Source: Gelatoporia subvermispora B
Taxonomy: Eukaryota > Basidiomycota > Agaricomycetes > Polyporales > Gelatoporiaceae
Reading direction: 5' to 3'
DNA: 64,000 bases
Assembly: GCA_000320605.2 (NCBI GenBank)
Contig: KB445797.1
Coordinates: forward strand, 494,474 to 558,473
Shown piece by piece: positions 12,047-29,491 of the stretch. The translations under genes and the position numbers were made by a program. The notes below the pieces were generated by a model. That model was not told the origin of the DNA and ran no database searches. It worked only from the letters and a program-made list of their open reading frames with translations. Every line of letters begins with the position of its first letter. Position 1 is the first letter of the stretch.

Positions 12047-12968
12047 CAGGGCAGTATCAACGAGCGGGAAAGTGGGGTAGTAGGAAGATAGGTGGAGCCA
12101 AGCTGGTATCTATCCAGGCTGCCCTTTATCGTGAAGTGACACGGTCACACGCCGCACAGTGGAGGCCGTATTGACAGATAGGCTCTCAAGTAGTACTGGT
12201 AACATGATTACTACTATATGGACACTGGATTGGCAGGTCACGCGCGTCTCCACCAAATCTCACGATCTCACCAATGACAGGCGTGACCACTGAGAAAGAC
12301 CGTGACCACCGTCGAAACATGCATATCAGCGAGTTCGGCCCACTCGCTGTCACAACAGCTCAAGCTCGTCGTGGTAGAATATAGTGGGTTGTCTTTGATG
12401 GCTGAGGCAACTGCTAAGAGCCTGGATAATGAGATACTGACTGATGGGCCCCGCCGACTCACTGAGTGATACAGTACCCCATAGTACGGCCCCAAACGCG
12501 CATGCAGCGGGATATCTAGCGCTATAAGTAGACTTCCGCAGTTCGACAGACGTCCATTCATTGCCCATGTGATGACCGTGGTGTCATTGTGACAGTCCGA
12601 TATCCATTGCATATGTCAACAATGACAGATAGATCCGGTACAGTACAGTCTCGGTGATAATCATCCACGGACGGCCCGGACAACAAGCTCGTTCCACTTC
12701 CATCTTACCTTATGTATGTCGGTAGCTAGAGCACCCCGCTGTCACTGAGCAGCTATGGAACACGAGCAGAAACAGCGGAAAAGGAGACAAGCATCAGTGA
12801 ACGAGTGAGATGTAGACGCAAGACGGAGTATGTCAACGGCTAGAACGACTGGCAGAAGACAGCGCCACTGACGTGTCCATTATTATGGCCGTTGGCGCGC
12901 GATTTGAGATTCTGGGCAACTCTGTCCATCAAGGCTGATAAACGCGCGTCGTTGCCTGCTTCCTAAAA
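12047..12968. other. Intergenic between two NACHT genes
   Basis: About 920 bp holding the promoter of the tandem-NACHT gene and the 3' flank of the next NACHT gene. A 114-codon minus-strand frame at 12268-12612 has no recognisable motif and I do not call it. Confidence 0.5.
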
Positions 12969-15580
12969 TCACCGATTGAGCGAAGGTTCCAGACGATTAT
13001 TTAGCATGAGGTTTACCGTATACCAAAACTGGACGGATTGAAACGATTTGCAATATACTTCGAGGGGTATTTGCGACTGCTGCAGGGCAGCTATCCATTC
13101 GTCAACGTAATCTTCGAGAAATTTGCGCAGAGCGTCGAGTAACTCGTCCGTATGCTTCGCACCACACAGATGAGACATCCAGTGGTCACAAGCATACCTT
13201 AAACCTGCCGGAGCATCAACTGGGGATGGTCTTCGTGATTCATGAAGAACGATCCTAGACTGCGGGAAAAGCTCCGCATTTATGTTTGGGATGGATAACC
13301 TTGCGAGAAGTTGCGATGCTAGTTGCGCCTGACAGTCCGCCGGATAGACATGGAAGGCAGAGTCTTTACACCGATCTTCGTCGCAAAGGAAGCGAGAGAA
13401 GTTGATATGATGGGGGCGAAGCCGTGTAGTGTTGTCTTCCGCTCTGCCGAGGTGCAGCAGCGGTCTAAGCGAACTGACGACCTTGCGCGTTATCGTAGTT
13501 GGGATGCCTATTGCCATGTCCAGATCATTTGGAGACAGCGGACACTGCGCCAGGGCGAGCATAGCGAGCACCAGGCGGATTTGGTGCAAAGTACGGGAGC
13601 CCTTGTAGCTATCAAAGGCATCTGCCAGGATAGTGGCGTACTGCTGATCCAGGTCCGTGGTCTTGACGGCACCATCTGAGGACAACAAACCGCCATAGGC
13701 CTCCTGGGCCAGCTCTCGGGCATCGTTCAAGTCATCGGCGATAGCTTTGGCGTATTGAAAGCAACCGTTCGCATATTCCACCAACTTTTTATAATCCGGA
13801 GCAGAGAGGAAGGTGTTCATGCCGCGTGGAATTGTCAACATGCCCAATCGCGCCCTGAAATATGCCTCGATATCGGCGGATGTCCCTTCTACTTCCAGGA
13901 GGTCGATGCAGTGGATGGCATTATCGGCAGAGGGTGCGAGGATATCGAGGATGATTGGATCGAGGCGCGTGGAAATCAGAATGCGAAGATACGGAAAGCG
14001 ATGCGCTGCCTGACAGAGATACTGGAGCATTTGTTCAAACAACCTAACGTCATCTTTACGGCGTCGGCAGGCGTCAAACCCGTCAATGACAATGACGATG
14101 GGCACCCTCTCGTGCTTGTAATTCATAAGTGGCCCAAGAATCAGTTTGTAGAACTGCTGGTCTATGGAGGGAGAGCGAGCCGAGAAGTGATGGAGAGCGT
14201 CAATGATGGAAGCGCCAATATCAGGGAAGCGCCGTGCGAGTTGATGTGCGATGGTGACGAAGAAGCGCAAATGTCCATCTTGGGGCTCATCCTCGCGATG
14301 GAAGAAATACGAAGAACCCAGTGTATATGCAGCACTGTTACCCTCATGGCCGACCGATGTGACCCCTAAATGAGTTATTATCGCCTCCGTGTCCTGTTGT
14401 TGAGCGCCGCCAAGGGGTGGCTCACACATCCGTGGTCCCGCACTGTCAAGTTGTTGCGATAGTGCACGAGCAATCGACGATTTCCCGGTACCCACAGGGC
14501 CATGGAGTAGTAATAGGCGTTTCTCCTGGTCAGGAGTCGTTGCCCAGTGGGTGAGCTGGTCCAAAACGGACTTGCGCGTCCCCGAGTGTAAACGATAGCC
14601 ATCGTTCTGAATAGACGCATAAGAAGCGTCCAGATACAATGGCATCCGTTCCCAAGCTCCTCGGTCCTCTGAGTTATAGTGAGTGCCGAAGCATGCGATG
14701 CAATAACTCATACACAGACCTGCATGTCTGTGGGACCGTGCCAATTGCTGGGAGGAATAAACCGCGGGACGTTAGTGGTGGCGTGCAAACGCTAGCAATG
14801 ACCTTATACCTGAATATTCATGTTTATGCTACCGGTGTGATATGTCTAATAATGCATACTCAACACAGATAACAGTCTTGAATCGAGTCACGTACGTCGA
14901 GCAAGCTCCTCCACTCTGCGACTTTATTCTGAATGGACTTTACAATCCTAGCATCTTCTTCAGCGGAGAAAAATCGCCTCCACCAGGTTTTTTTGTGGAG
15001 TTTTCCCGCGTCCTTTCTCAGCTGTGCCAGCTCACTGTAGTAGAAAAGTCAAAGGTCAAACCCAAATATCACATAAATCTCGCAGCACTGCGGCGGATTA
15101 CGACGGACCCCAATATGTAATAGACTGGCTCTTGCATAATGACACCTTGCTGCAAAGAGGGTAGGAGATTGGTGTGATTGCTTGTACTCTCTCCACTGTG
15201 CTCCCCCGTGTGTGGCGTAAGCCTGAATGCCTCAAGAGTTCTCACAAGGTTGTTGATACTGTCTTCCGTCTCCCGTGCATCAAGTACGCTTATCCTCGCT
15301 TGCTGCGCATAGATGACCGTACGACCACACAAGATGTGAGTACTCGCTTCTCGTCACTCAGAGAGACAACAACTGACCCGAACTCTTCCTAGCACGAACT
15401 CCAGTCCTACCAGCGCCTGGTGAGGCCCGTGAATCGGCACAAAAGAAGTGATGTCAGCTGCCAGTCCCACAGCTCCCGCAGCATTGTCAACGATGATATT
15501 TCCTAAGTGACGATCGCGGTGCACATGACTCGGTGAGACGCTAACAGCGTCTTGCCCAGCAATGGGCGACGATGGTTCAT
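12969..15580 (-). CDS. NLR-like STAND protein, single NACHT
   Basis: The main exon (up to about 14720, ending at 12969) encodes a NACHT domain with Walker A GPVGTGKSS and Walker B IVIVIDGFDAC, followed by about 300 residues without repeats. Upstream I read N-terminal exons equivalent to those of the NLR genes at 47-64 kb: one with GLAADITSFVPIHGPHQAL (about 15400-15490), one starting near 15332 with a helical ETEDSINNLVRTLEAF, and one with ELAQLRKDAGKLHKK (about 14900-15020). A possible start at 15580 joins the first of these through a GC-AG intron (donor GCAAGA). The exact joins between 14720 and 15000 are unresolved, so the N-terminal model is provisional. The helical N-terminus resembles the four-helix-bundle domains found on many fungal NLRs. 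No C-terminal sensor repeats are seen. Confidence 0.7.
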
Positions 15581-16675
15581 GCTAAGTTGCAAGGGTGTTA
15601 TGTTAAAGTAGCAGGCGTATAGTGTTGTAGCTCTTAACTAGCTCAACGGAGTCACTGGGGACCTTTCTCAATGTCAGTCATTGTGATCGAGGATCCAAGT
15701 CAACCACGTACTGAACGGGAGCTACGGGAACGATAAGAAAAATGAATCCTCATGACAGTAGTGAGGTACCCAAATTCTTCGCGTGGCCGGACAAGAGAGG
15801 AGGGAGCCGCGAACAACAGGATGGATGAATTGGACAGGGCCTAGATATCCTAAGCAAAGCTTCGTAGTTCTCACGGAGCGACAGATGAAACTATGATAAA
15901 GGTCACGCGAGGCGCATTCAGATTCTAAGATGTACTACACGTCGTACTTGCAGACATGATGATTGACAGATTCGGGAAAGTATCACGTCCGTGAGTGCAA
16001 GCTAGGACAGCCGCGGCGCCAGAGTTACTGAATGTCATTCTAGTGTGGGTGTCGCATTATTTGTAATGCCTGCAGTCAGTAGGTTGAGGCCTAAGATGGA
16101 TAGACGGAAACGTTCGCAAACCCGACAGCTGAAATAAGAAGAGCATGGTAGACGGCCGGAGCATAGCAAGGCAGTGAGACTCCAGATGCATAGCTGTCAG
16201 TTGTCAGAGTACCAGGGTGCCTTGCATGGAAGATGAGCCGATTTAGCGTTCGGCGCCCACGAATATACAAGAATGTTGCAATGGCCTCTCACATGCCAGT
16301 GCACTGCAGAAAAACTCCGAACTTATGGAGATAACCCTCGAACGCCCATAGCCAGCCATCGGGCCTCATTGTGGAGCGCAGCACGAAGTTATTCTGGAAG
16401 TCAGGATGGCGTCGTCGCAAAAGATGGAGCAGAGTGTGCGGCCGACGAGTGCGGGTTTTAAGAATCCTCCCCCTCATGCCCTCCGAATGATGGACCCAGA
16501 GCGATACCAAACAGACGCCCAAAAGACCCCGAGTACTTACTCAGTACATAGCGCGTAGGGACGCGTCGCGGCATAATCGCGGTCGCCACAGGTTGCCATT
16601 CGCTGCGAGTCCTAAGGGTCGGAGGCGGCCCGCTGAGCATCCAAATATTCAACTCCCGTAGAACTGACACATAAT
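15581..16675. other. Intergenic, divergent promoters
   Basis: About 1.1 kb between the divergent NACHT and DUF2461 genes. I see no coding frame or repeat; it presumably holds both promoters. Confidence 0.45.
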
Positions 16676-18582
16676 ATGGGCGTCCGCAATGCTCTCCGCA
16701 AACCTCCCCGAAGTACGAACCAAAGGGCCAAGAGTTCTACTCGATCGAACACGGCGAGGAACGGGAAGCGGAAGACTGACGCAGACAGCTCTGATGAGCA
16801 CGAAGAGAGCGCCTTGAATGGGCCTGACGACGATGACAACGATATCTACCAAGAGGAAGGACAACACGAGAGTGAAGACGACGCGTCGCTCGACAGCGAC
16901 GCGCTCGATGAGGAACCTGCACGAAAGGGTGGTCAGAAACGAAAGGCTGCGCCGCGCCCCGTTACGAAGAACGGGAAGGCCTCGCCAAAGAAGAGCTCGC
17001 CAAGGAAGCGGAGAAAGAAGGCAGACGATAGCGACGAGGATGACGACGACCTTGAGCTGCAGGAGGGACAGGAGATCGTGGGCGTCGTGGTGAAGGCTCC
17101 GAAGACGGGCCGAGGTGAGTGAGAACATGTCCAGTAGAAAGATCATCGTTCATCAGACGGTGCATGCAGTTCCACCAGGACAGATCTCGGGAAATACGCT
17201 AGATTTCTTGTCGCAGCTGAAGAACCCGGAGTGCAATGATCGGGAATGGTGTGTGGTCACGTCGAGCATAATATAACAGAACCAAGCTGAAGTGCACACT
17301 ATTGTGCCAGGTTCAAACTGCATGGTGCAATTCATTACAACGTTATGTTCGCGCATTAATGCTTAATTTATTCCCCGTCCAGAACCCGTGTACCGTGTAG
17401 CCGAGAAGGAATGGAAGGACTTCATCGAGGCTTTCACCGACCTTCTGGTAGAGGCTGACCCACAAATCCCACCCCTGCCTCCCAAAGACGTGACACACCG
17501 AATCTACCGGGACGTGGGTGCATAAATTTCTTAGTTCCTTGACCGACTTACACAATGAGTTTTTAGGTCCGCTTCAGCAACGACAAGACGCCGTATAAGA
17601 CTGGTAAGATCATGCGCGTCACGCACCGTCCGTGAGGTTGACTGTGAATAAGCCCTCTCTGCAAGTTTCTCCAGGAGCGGCCGAAAAGGCATTTTTGCCC
17701 ATTGTGAGTCAGCCTACCCTTCTATAGCCTTATAGCACGGCTGACTTTTCTTCAGATCATATGTACGCCCACACATCCTGAGTACCCACTTACAGAGTAC
17801 CTGACCTCTCTCTCAGCGCAGGTAAGCCATCACAGTCATTCCAATGACTCAAGTTGACAGATGTATGGAATAGTTCGGCCCGATGGTGGCAGCCTCATCG
17901 CCGCTGGCGCATGGCAGCCCGGGAAGAACGAGCTTGCGACTATACGGTACGCTTCCTTCAATCCCTTCACCAGCCTCCACGATACGCTTAAATAAACGCA
18001 TCATCGACAACAGGAATAACATCCAGCGCTCTTCCGCACGGCTGCGCAAAATCATCTCCGCGCCCGACTTTGTGAAGTACTTTGGCGCTGCTCAGCCGCA
18101 CCCGAAGGGGCTGCGGCAGAATATCTTCGGCCACGAGGACGAGCTGAAGACTGCGCCGAAGGGCGTTGACAAAACGCACAAGTATGTCTATTGCTATGTA
18201 GAGGGCGCCAATGCTGACGGAGATGCGCTCGTGACAGGGACATCGACCTCCTCAAGTGCCGCTCGATCGCGGTTGTGCATTAGTGGGTGTCTCCATATCT
18301 GACCCAGTGACAAAAACCTCAATTGCGCGAGTAGCTTCTCGGACGAAGACGTTCTGTCACCCTGCTGGAAGGACGAACTGTGCGAGATCGTTAAGATCGC
18401 CAGACCGTTCGTGCACTGGTGCGTCTCCGGGATATCGAAGTCTTGAGTGACATGACGCCGATAATTGTTGGCCTGATAGCCTCAACGATATGATGACTCT
18501 GCAAAACGCCGACGACTCGGATGAAGACGACAGCGACCCTGAAAACTCTGCCGCTGAGGGTTCAGGTGCAAATGAGGACTGA
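16676..18582 (+). CDS. DUF2461 domain protein
   Basis: Exon 1 encodes a long, charged, low-complexity N-tail of about 145 residues, rich in K, R, S, D and E. The following short exons spell the DUF2461 (TIGR02453) core: SGNTLDFLSQLKNPECNDREWF, then KEWKDFIEAFTDLLVE, HRIYRDVRFSNDKTPYKT, FSRSGRKGIFAH, GGSLIAAGAWQPGKNELATIR, and further on SFSDEDVLSPCWKDEL and CLNDMM. The protein ends in an acidic tail (DDSDEDDSDPEN) before the stop at 18580-18582. One join near 17705-17880 could not be resolved cleanly. Function of the family is unknown; the charged N-tail suggests a nuclear location, which is inference. A degenerate copy of exon 1 lies at 33005-33245. Confidence 0.85.
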
Positions 18583-19230
18583 ACAACTCTTGGTTCTTCC
18601 TCCTTTCCCCTTATTGTTAATTGGATTTGTATGATACCCTGGATATCTGTAATACTGGCTTGGATATATCGGCGTGATAGCTATCGTGATAAGACTCGTT
18701 CAGAGTTCAAAGGCTGCCAACGACCGCGGCGTGCGGGTGGACTTCAGTATCAACAAAGTTCAGTTGCGCTCCTGGTGCACTCTCGTACACCTCCGGGGTG
18801 CCTCCACGCTTTCTCCGGCTTAGAACCATGTCAACGAAGCTATGCGGCACGAAGCCGCGCTAGATGCGCCGTAACAGTTCAATCCGGACATAGCAATTGC
18901 ACTGCCGCTCCAGAAGTCTTCTGGGCAGGAAGCGGGCAAGACACAGCAACGCGTAACACATCCGACGTATTAGAGAAGCGCACGGATAAACCAGACCCTG
19001 CTAGGAAGCCTGCCGTACGCACGAACAACGATAGCAAGCATACAATCGTGGGACACGGGTAAACCGCGGGCGTGCGTTCATACCGCGCCTGCAACAGGTA
19101 TCTGCGCGCCGAGCGGAGCGTTCTCTGATATGCGCACACAAGAGAGGAGGAGCAGCGGATAATTTGCGGTAGAGCTCTAGGATACAGGAGTCGTGAGGTG
19201 GGCGGACCGATCGCACTGCAATTCCGCCCT
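18583..19230. other. Intergenic, convergent 3' ends
   Basis: About 650 bp between the DUF2461 gene and the small gene on the other strand. No feature beyond 3' flanks was recognised. Confidence 0.45.
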
Positions 19231-19743
19231 TCACTCGTCCTGCTTCTTCTCCTTGTTCTGATATTGCGCGGCCCACTGAGTGGTACGATAACATGAGGCA
19301 TGAGCGGTCCAGGAGATGATGTAGGGCGTACCCGCATAGAAGGAATGGTTTGTGTGGGTTGGACGAAGCGGGTCTGCTACTGGGTTACCATCTGGAACCA
19401 GGGGCAAAGTTTGGGCTGGACGCACCTCCTTCTCCGCTCCTACAGACGCAAGAGTGTAGGTGATGGCAAAGATCATGCCGAACGCGATAGCGGTGTTTGA
19501 CTTCCAGTTTGAGGGGCGCGACCACCATCCGCCTGCGTTCATACACCACATGCAACGAGACGATTGCAAGACATGCACAGGACGTTTGAGCGGAAAGCCA
19601 AGAGATGAGATGACGGCAAGAGGAAGAGGCTTCAAGACACACCTGCGGGCGACCACACCTCCTTCGGGTAGGGATACCGTGCACCTCCACCCTGCGCAAA
19701 AGATTAGAAGGTTGTGTAGTCAGGAAAGAAGAGGGCGCACCAT
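19231..19743 (-). CDS. Small single-TM protein, possible mitochondrial inner-membrane subunit (81 aa)
   Basis: A five-exon model is fully in frame: 19743-19741, 19691-19643, 19532-19426, 19373-19332 and 19275-19231. The first coding exon is only the ATG codon. The protein begins MGGGARYPYPKEVWSP, continues GGWWSRPSNWKSN, then a hydrophobic segment AIAFGMIFAITYTLASVG, and ends in the charged NKEKKQDE. Size, the Trp-rich N-terminus and one membrane segment fit conserved small basidiomycete proteins that resemble respiratory-complex accessory subunits. I recall such proteins but cannot name the family with certainty. It is divergent from pex3 with only 195 bp between start codons. No exon is long enough to be found by ORF length alone. 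Confidence 0.7.
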
Positions 19744-19938
19744 GATAGTCTACAGCGAGCTGGTTGAGAGTCGCTCGTCTCGTGCAGGTCGGGCTTCGGT
19801 CACTCACGGGCGCCTAGTAGATGCCCACGTGAATTAGACGCGCCCGTGGCGGGCTGGACGGTCGATCACACAACCGGCGATGGGCTGCAGCGCGCCTGCC
19901 TCCCCCACAAGTTGCATGCAACCACCATCTGCTCCTCG
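19744..19938. promoter_or_regulatory. Compact bidirectional promoter (small membrane protein / pex3)
   Basis: Only 195 bp separate the two divergent start codons, so the two genes must share promoter sequence. It is GC-rich; I see no TATA box. Confidence 0.5.
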
Positions 19939-21915
19939 ATGTTGCACACGGTGACCACCTACATCCATGACCGGCGCCGCGGAATGAGCAGAGCGGCGGG
20001 CTACCTCGGCGGCGCGTACGTACTCGGACGATACGTGCTCGACCGCCTCGACGATATTCGCAGTAAGGTCATTCAGGACAGGCTAGCACGGGAGAAGTGA
20101 GTGCGGCACGGCGTACGCTCCTACGTGACTGCTTTGCGGGCGGACGCTGACTATTGCGAAATATCACTCTGCTGTGATGTCCAGCCTCCGAAGACGCTTT
20201 GAGCAGAACCAGCAAGATGTGTCCTACACGATCATGGCGCTCTTGCCGACCCTCGGGACACACATTCTCGACGGCATGGACGTGGAGGGCGTCACGCAGG
20301 AGCTGCAGTCTCTCTCGAAAACGGCCAAGGCGCGGCCGCTTGAGTTCCAGCCGCCTGATCCCCCGTCAGACGCGAGCCTCGCTTCCAGTGTCGCGTCTCT
20401 CCGCCACGACGAGCACGAGGCGCGCTCGGACAATGGCTCAATATCCGTGGTGTCGTCCAACGACGCTGCCGCGCCGTCCGAGATGTCTGCGTCATCCTCG
20501 AGCTGGGTGGACCAATTCTCGTCCGTGCGCTCGTCCGACCTGTCGCGCCAGCCGTCCCTCGATACTGCCGACTTCCGACTTCACACCGCGTCCCCCCTCT
20601 CCGAATCCGTATTGACCACAAGCTCCGTCTCGAGCGCGCCACAGGAAGGCACTGGCTCCGTGAGTCGCCGTGTCTGCCAAGACACCATGTATCGCTGACG
20701 CGTCTGCAGTCCGCGGCGAACAGTGTAATATCTGAATCTATGACCTCATCCACGAGAAGCAAGGCTGAACTCTGGAGGGAGGTCAAGATCCTCAGTACGT
20801 ACTCCTTCCCGTCGATCGCGCGTGCGTTACGAACTGGCTGTTGCAGCGTTTACCCGAACATTGACCATCATATACTCCGTCACGCTTCTATCTATCTTCA
20901 CGCATATCCAACTCAATCTAGTCGGCCGGTCAAAATACATACACTCCGTGTGTCAGCTCGAGCAGGACGAGCGCATGCGGGAACGGATACAGTTCAATAC
21001 ATCTGTGTACGCGCTGTTGTGGGATGACAGCTCTCCCGACGAAAGTGATTTGAATGCAGACCTCGAGGGCGAAGAGCTCCTCAGCGAAGAAACCGAGAGG
21101 AAGTTCCTCACGCTCAGCTGGTGGATACTGAATGTCGGGTGGAAGGACGTAGGCGAGCGAGTGCGAAGGGGCGTGGAGGAAGTATTCGAGGGGTGAGACA
21201 TAATTCATTTCCGCTCGTCCCGATAATATAGCGGCTCGATCTCACCCATTCTGGGCGCAGGGTGTCGCTGAAGACAAAACTCACGATTAATGACCTGCAT
21301 CGGCTCATCGCCGACGTGCGGCGACGCGTAGAGTACGAGGTCACCTTCGAAGGGAAGGAACGTCGGATTAAGTTCGTCGTTTCTACCCGTCCAAGGCAAG
21401 CAACCTCTAACACCTTCCCACAGCTTCATGTCTACCCTCCTCCCCCCAACCTCCGAGACCCTACAGCACGTGCTAATACAGGGCGGGATCCACCCATCGC
21501 TCGCCGCCGCGCCCGATGTGAGGTTCGAGGCGCTCCTCGCCGAGACACGTGAGTGGCTCCGCTCGGGCTCGTTCGAGCGCGTGCTCGAAGTGTCCCTCGA
21601 CCAGGCGACAGAGGTGCTCTTTACTGGCCTGCAGAGGCATGTCTTTGGCGGCGCGGACGATGCTGCCTCTGGCTCGGGGAGCGGCGAGCAGCCGAAGGAG
21701 CGCCTGGCGGCGATGCTCCCCGGGCTCGCGCGCTGGTGCCACGTCGCGCTGGAGGGACTGCCGAATGAACTAGTTGACGTGCGTCACCTCCATTTTTGGT
21801 GCTTCGTCCGGGAGCAGGCGCTGACTACGCCGTCCGACAGGGGCTCGCAGGTTCGCGGGAGACGGCCGCGCTCGCAGCGATTATATTTACAAGCTACGAA
21901 GATCGCTTTCGATGA
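19939..21915 (+). CDS. pex3: Peroxin-3 (peroxisomal membrane biogenesis)
   Basis: Seven exons, all in frame: 19939-20096, 20185-20659, 20710-20794, 20847-21192, 21261-21395, 21424-21778 and 21841-21915, giving 542 residues. The N-terminus (MLHTVTTYIHDRRRG, then GYLGGAYVLGRYVL) is the membrane anchor region. It is followed by the diagnostic LRRRFEQNQQDVSYTIMALL, the TLTIIYSVTLLSIFTHIQLN segment and C-terminal blocks such as ERLAAMLPGLARW and ALEGLPNELVD. Pex3 anchors Pex19 with its membrane-protein cargo at the peroxisome. A Ser-rich linker (about 100-220) is typical of basidiomycete versions. Intron 5 (21396-21423) has a GC donor and is only 28 bp, which is very short, so that join deserves checking. 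No damage seen. Confidence 0.93.
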
Positions 21916-23049
21916 TACGTTGCTTTTTGGATTCCGGATTGCATTTTGCGCTATTCCTGGCGCGGCGGCCCTGTGTGAGAGCTGGCGGTGCCGGGGCGTG
22001 GTGGGTTTTGCGCGGCGCGCTGCGAGGCGCACGATGCGTTGGTCCATGTCCGCGCGGTGGGCTGCTGCGCAGGGATGAAAATAGCCGCGGGCACACGGAC
22101 GCACACTGCGGCGAAATCGCTCCACTCTGTTGGACCTTGTGAGGCGCGAACTACACATCGCAACCCGAGTGTTTTTTTCGATTGCCGATGGTCCGTCCTG
22201 CGGGACGTCCGTGTCGGTGGTGGCATCGCACGGTCCCCGTCCCACCCGCCGCTGTGTCTGGGATGGCAGACATGCTGTATGCGGCGCGCGCGATACCCCG
22301 CGTGGCGCGGATCTGCGACGCCTGCCGAATTGGATGTCGATACGCAGCGCGCTCGGGGGCAGTTGGGCTGCGCGGCCGCCAGTGCCACAAAGCTGCGCTT
22401 CCTATCGCATCGTGTCTCCTCCCGGCCCGCCAGGCACGCGGGCGTGCGACGAGATCCTCATGATTGCGCGTGTCGAGCGCGATCTGCGCTCCCCTGGCGG
22501 GCGGGTGGGACGGTGACGTCGCGCGAGGTGAGGTCATGTATCCTGTGTGATTTCACGGAGGATTGGGTGTCTGTTCTGGGTTCTCGCGGGCGCGAACATC
22601 GCGGCTCTATAAAGTCACGTCTCTCGGTGAAGCTCACTCAGTCTCAACGCACTGCAGATCGACGCGCGCATGCAATTCTCGTAGGGCCCCCGTCCGTCTA
22701 GCTTATCTTTTCCGAGCTCGCCGTCGACGCCGTGCGCGACGGGCGGCTGCGCGATCGTGGCTGCGCGATGGCCCGATATACAATTCGCCGAGGATTGCGC
22801 CGCAGGTGCTTCCCCGCGCGTCTGTGCGCCTGCCGTGCCTGTGCAGGCAACTAGATCGCCGTAATACCCCCGCGCGATGTGCACCGAGTCTGCTAGGAAC
22901 GCGCCCTGGCCGGAGCTCAGAGTGTGTGGCAAGGCTACAATGTACATTGTTACATTGTGCGGTGGGGTACAGCCGTCTCAGCATCGGTTACAGCTTCTTT
23001 CTACTTCTCATACGTTAGGATGAGCAGGATGACAATGAGCTGGGGCAAG
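21916..23049. other. GC-rich intergenic, convergent 3' ends
   Basis: About 1.1 kb. Long open frames exist on both strands (up to 237 codons) but they overlap one another, follow GC content and match no family. Nothing else was seen. Confidence 0.5.
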
Positions 23050-24430
23050 CTATCGTGCCTCGACGAGCGCGAGCAGGTCGACCGGGGCGCCGTTGCTCTT
23101 CAGCGCGGCCTCGATGAACGCGACGTCGCTCAGCGCGCCGCGGGGCGCGCCCAGCCCATCGTCAGTCCCCGCAAGCGCGTCGAGGAAGCTCGCGATCTCC
23201 GCCTCGACGCCCATGACGCGCTTGTCGACGACCTCCTCCGTCTCGCCCGTCTCGCGGCCGTCCGCGTCCGTCTGGAGCGTCGAGATCGTCGTGCGCAGCA
23301 CGCCGACGGGCGCGCCGCCGTCGAGGACCTGCACTTGGTTGATGGAGAGCCAGCCGCGCGTGCCCGTGACGGTGAGCCCGTTGAAGGCGCGCGTGGACCG
23401 CGAGGGCGTGGGCGCGCCCCAGGTGAGCTCGACGAGCCCGTGGGCGCCGGAGGAGGACTGCACGGCGGCGTTGATGGTGTCGTGTGGCGCGAGGTACTCC
23501 TTGGCGAGCGAGGCGAAGCCGGAGAGGGTTTGCATTGGCGAGGGGAGTAGTAGGCGCAGTGCGGCGATGGTGTGCTGGAGGGCGATCAGTCGGGTGATGA
23601 GTGAGAGGGTGCGGAGGGACTTACGACGCCTCCGTCGAGCTAAGTGGCAAAATTTATGTCATAAAAATGCTTTGCAGCAGACTGGAGAATTGACGTACCA
23701 AGAAACCTCCCTGGTACTGTTGTTCGGCAGTCGTCAGCACATACATCGCGGAGGTTGGCGGGCACACTCACGTCGGGCACGGTCCGCCACGGCGTGTTGT
23801 ACCACTTGGAGTTCTTGTCGATGTAGTTCACGACACGCGCATTGAAGAACGTCACCTTGCCGATCTTACCGTCCTTGATCGCCTGCGCGGCGGCCTGGTA
23901 CCCGGGCTCGGCCTCGAAGTTCTCCGCGACGCGCCAGACGAGGCCCTTGGGCGCGTACGCCGCCTCGTACTCCTTGATGAGCGCGAGCCCGCCCGCGACG
24001 TCCGCCGCGACGGGCTTCTCGCTCAGGACGTGCTTGCCCGCGGCGAGCGCCCGGAGGACGACCGCGGGCTGCGTCGTGATCGGGAGGACGACGATGACGG
24101 CGGCGATGTCGGGGCGCGCGAGGAGCGTGTCGAGGTCGCGTGCGGGATCCGCGTCGAAGTAGACGTCGGGTCGCGCGTCGAGCCGGAGTGCCTCCTGCGC
24201 GTCGGCGGCGAGGCCCGCGGCGCCCTTCTCGGAGCGCGAGTAGATGGCCTTGAGCGCGACGCGCGCGGTGCCGAGGGCGGCGATGGCGGGGAGGTGGGCT
24301 GCGGGCGCAGAGGGCGCGGAGAAGCGTGTGTGGTGAATCTCCGGAGGTACTCTGTTCGGAGGCGGGGCGGGGACGCACCTTCTTTGGCGAATATCCCCGA
24401 GCCTAGTATTGCGATGCCTGTGGGCGACAT
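23050..24430 (-). CDS. Gfo/Idh/MocA family NAD(P)-dependent oxidoreductase
   Basis: Five exons in frame: 24430-24379, 24298-23772, 23716-23699, 23649-23635 and 23574-23050, giving 378 residues. The Rossmann nucleotide-binding start is GIAILGSGIFAKE. It is followed by VVLPITTQP and the family hallmark GKHVLSEKPVA, whose lysine is part of the active site in this family. Next comes WRVAENFEAEPGY. A substrate-domain histidine is in QGGFLLDGGVHTIAAL, spelled across two tiny exons of 18 and 15 nt. The C-terminal domain starts around QTLSGFASL. Such enzymes oxidise sugars, sugar alcohols or dihydrodiols; the substrate cannot be told from sequence. It is divergent from the beta-glucosidase gene, with about 2 kb between them. 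Confidence 0.88.

Positions 24431-29491
<5,061 letters not shown>

Noticed and set aside
12268..12612. 114-codon minus-strand ORF between the NACHT genes
   Set aside because: Cys/Ser-rich translation without motif, and too short to support on its own.
21988..22701. 237-codon plus-strand frame after pex3
   Set aside because: Other frames on both strands are open over the same stretch, and no family motif is present.
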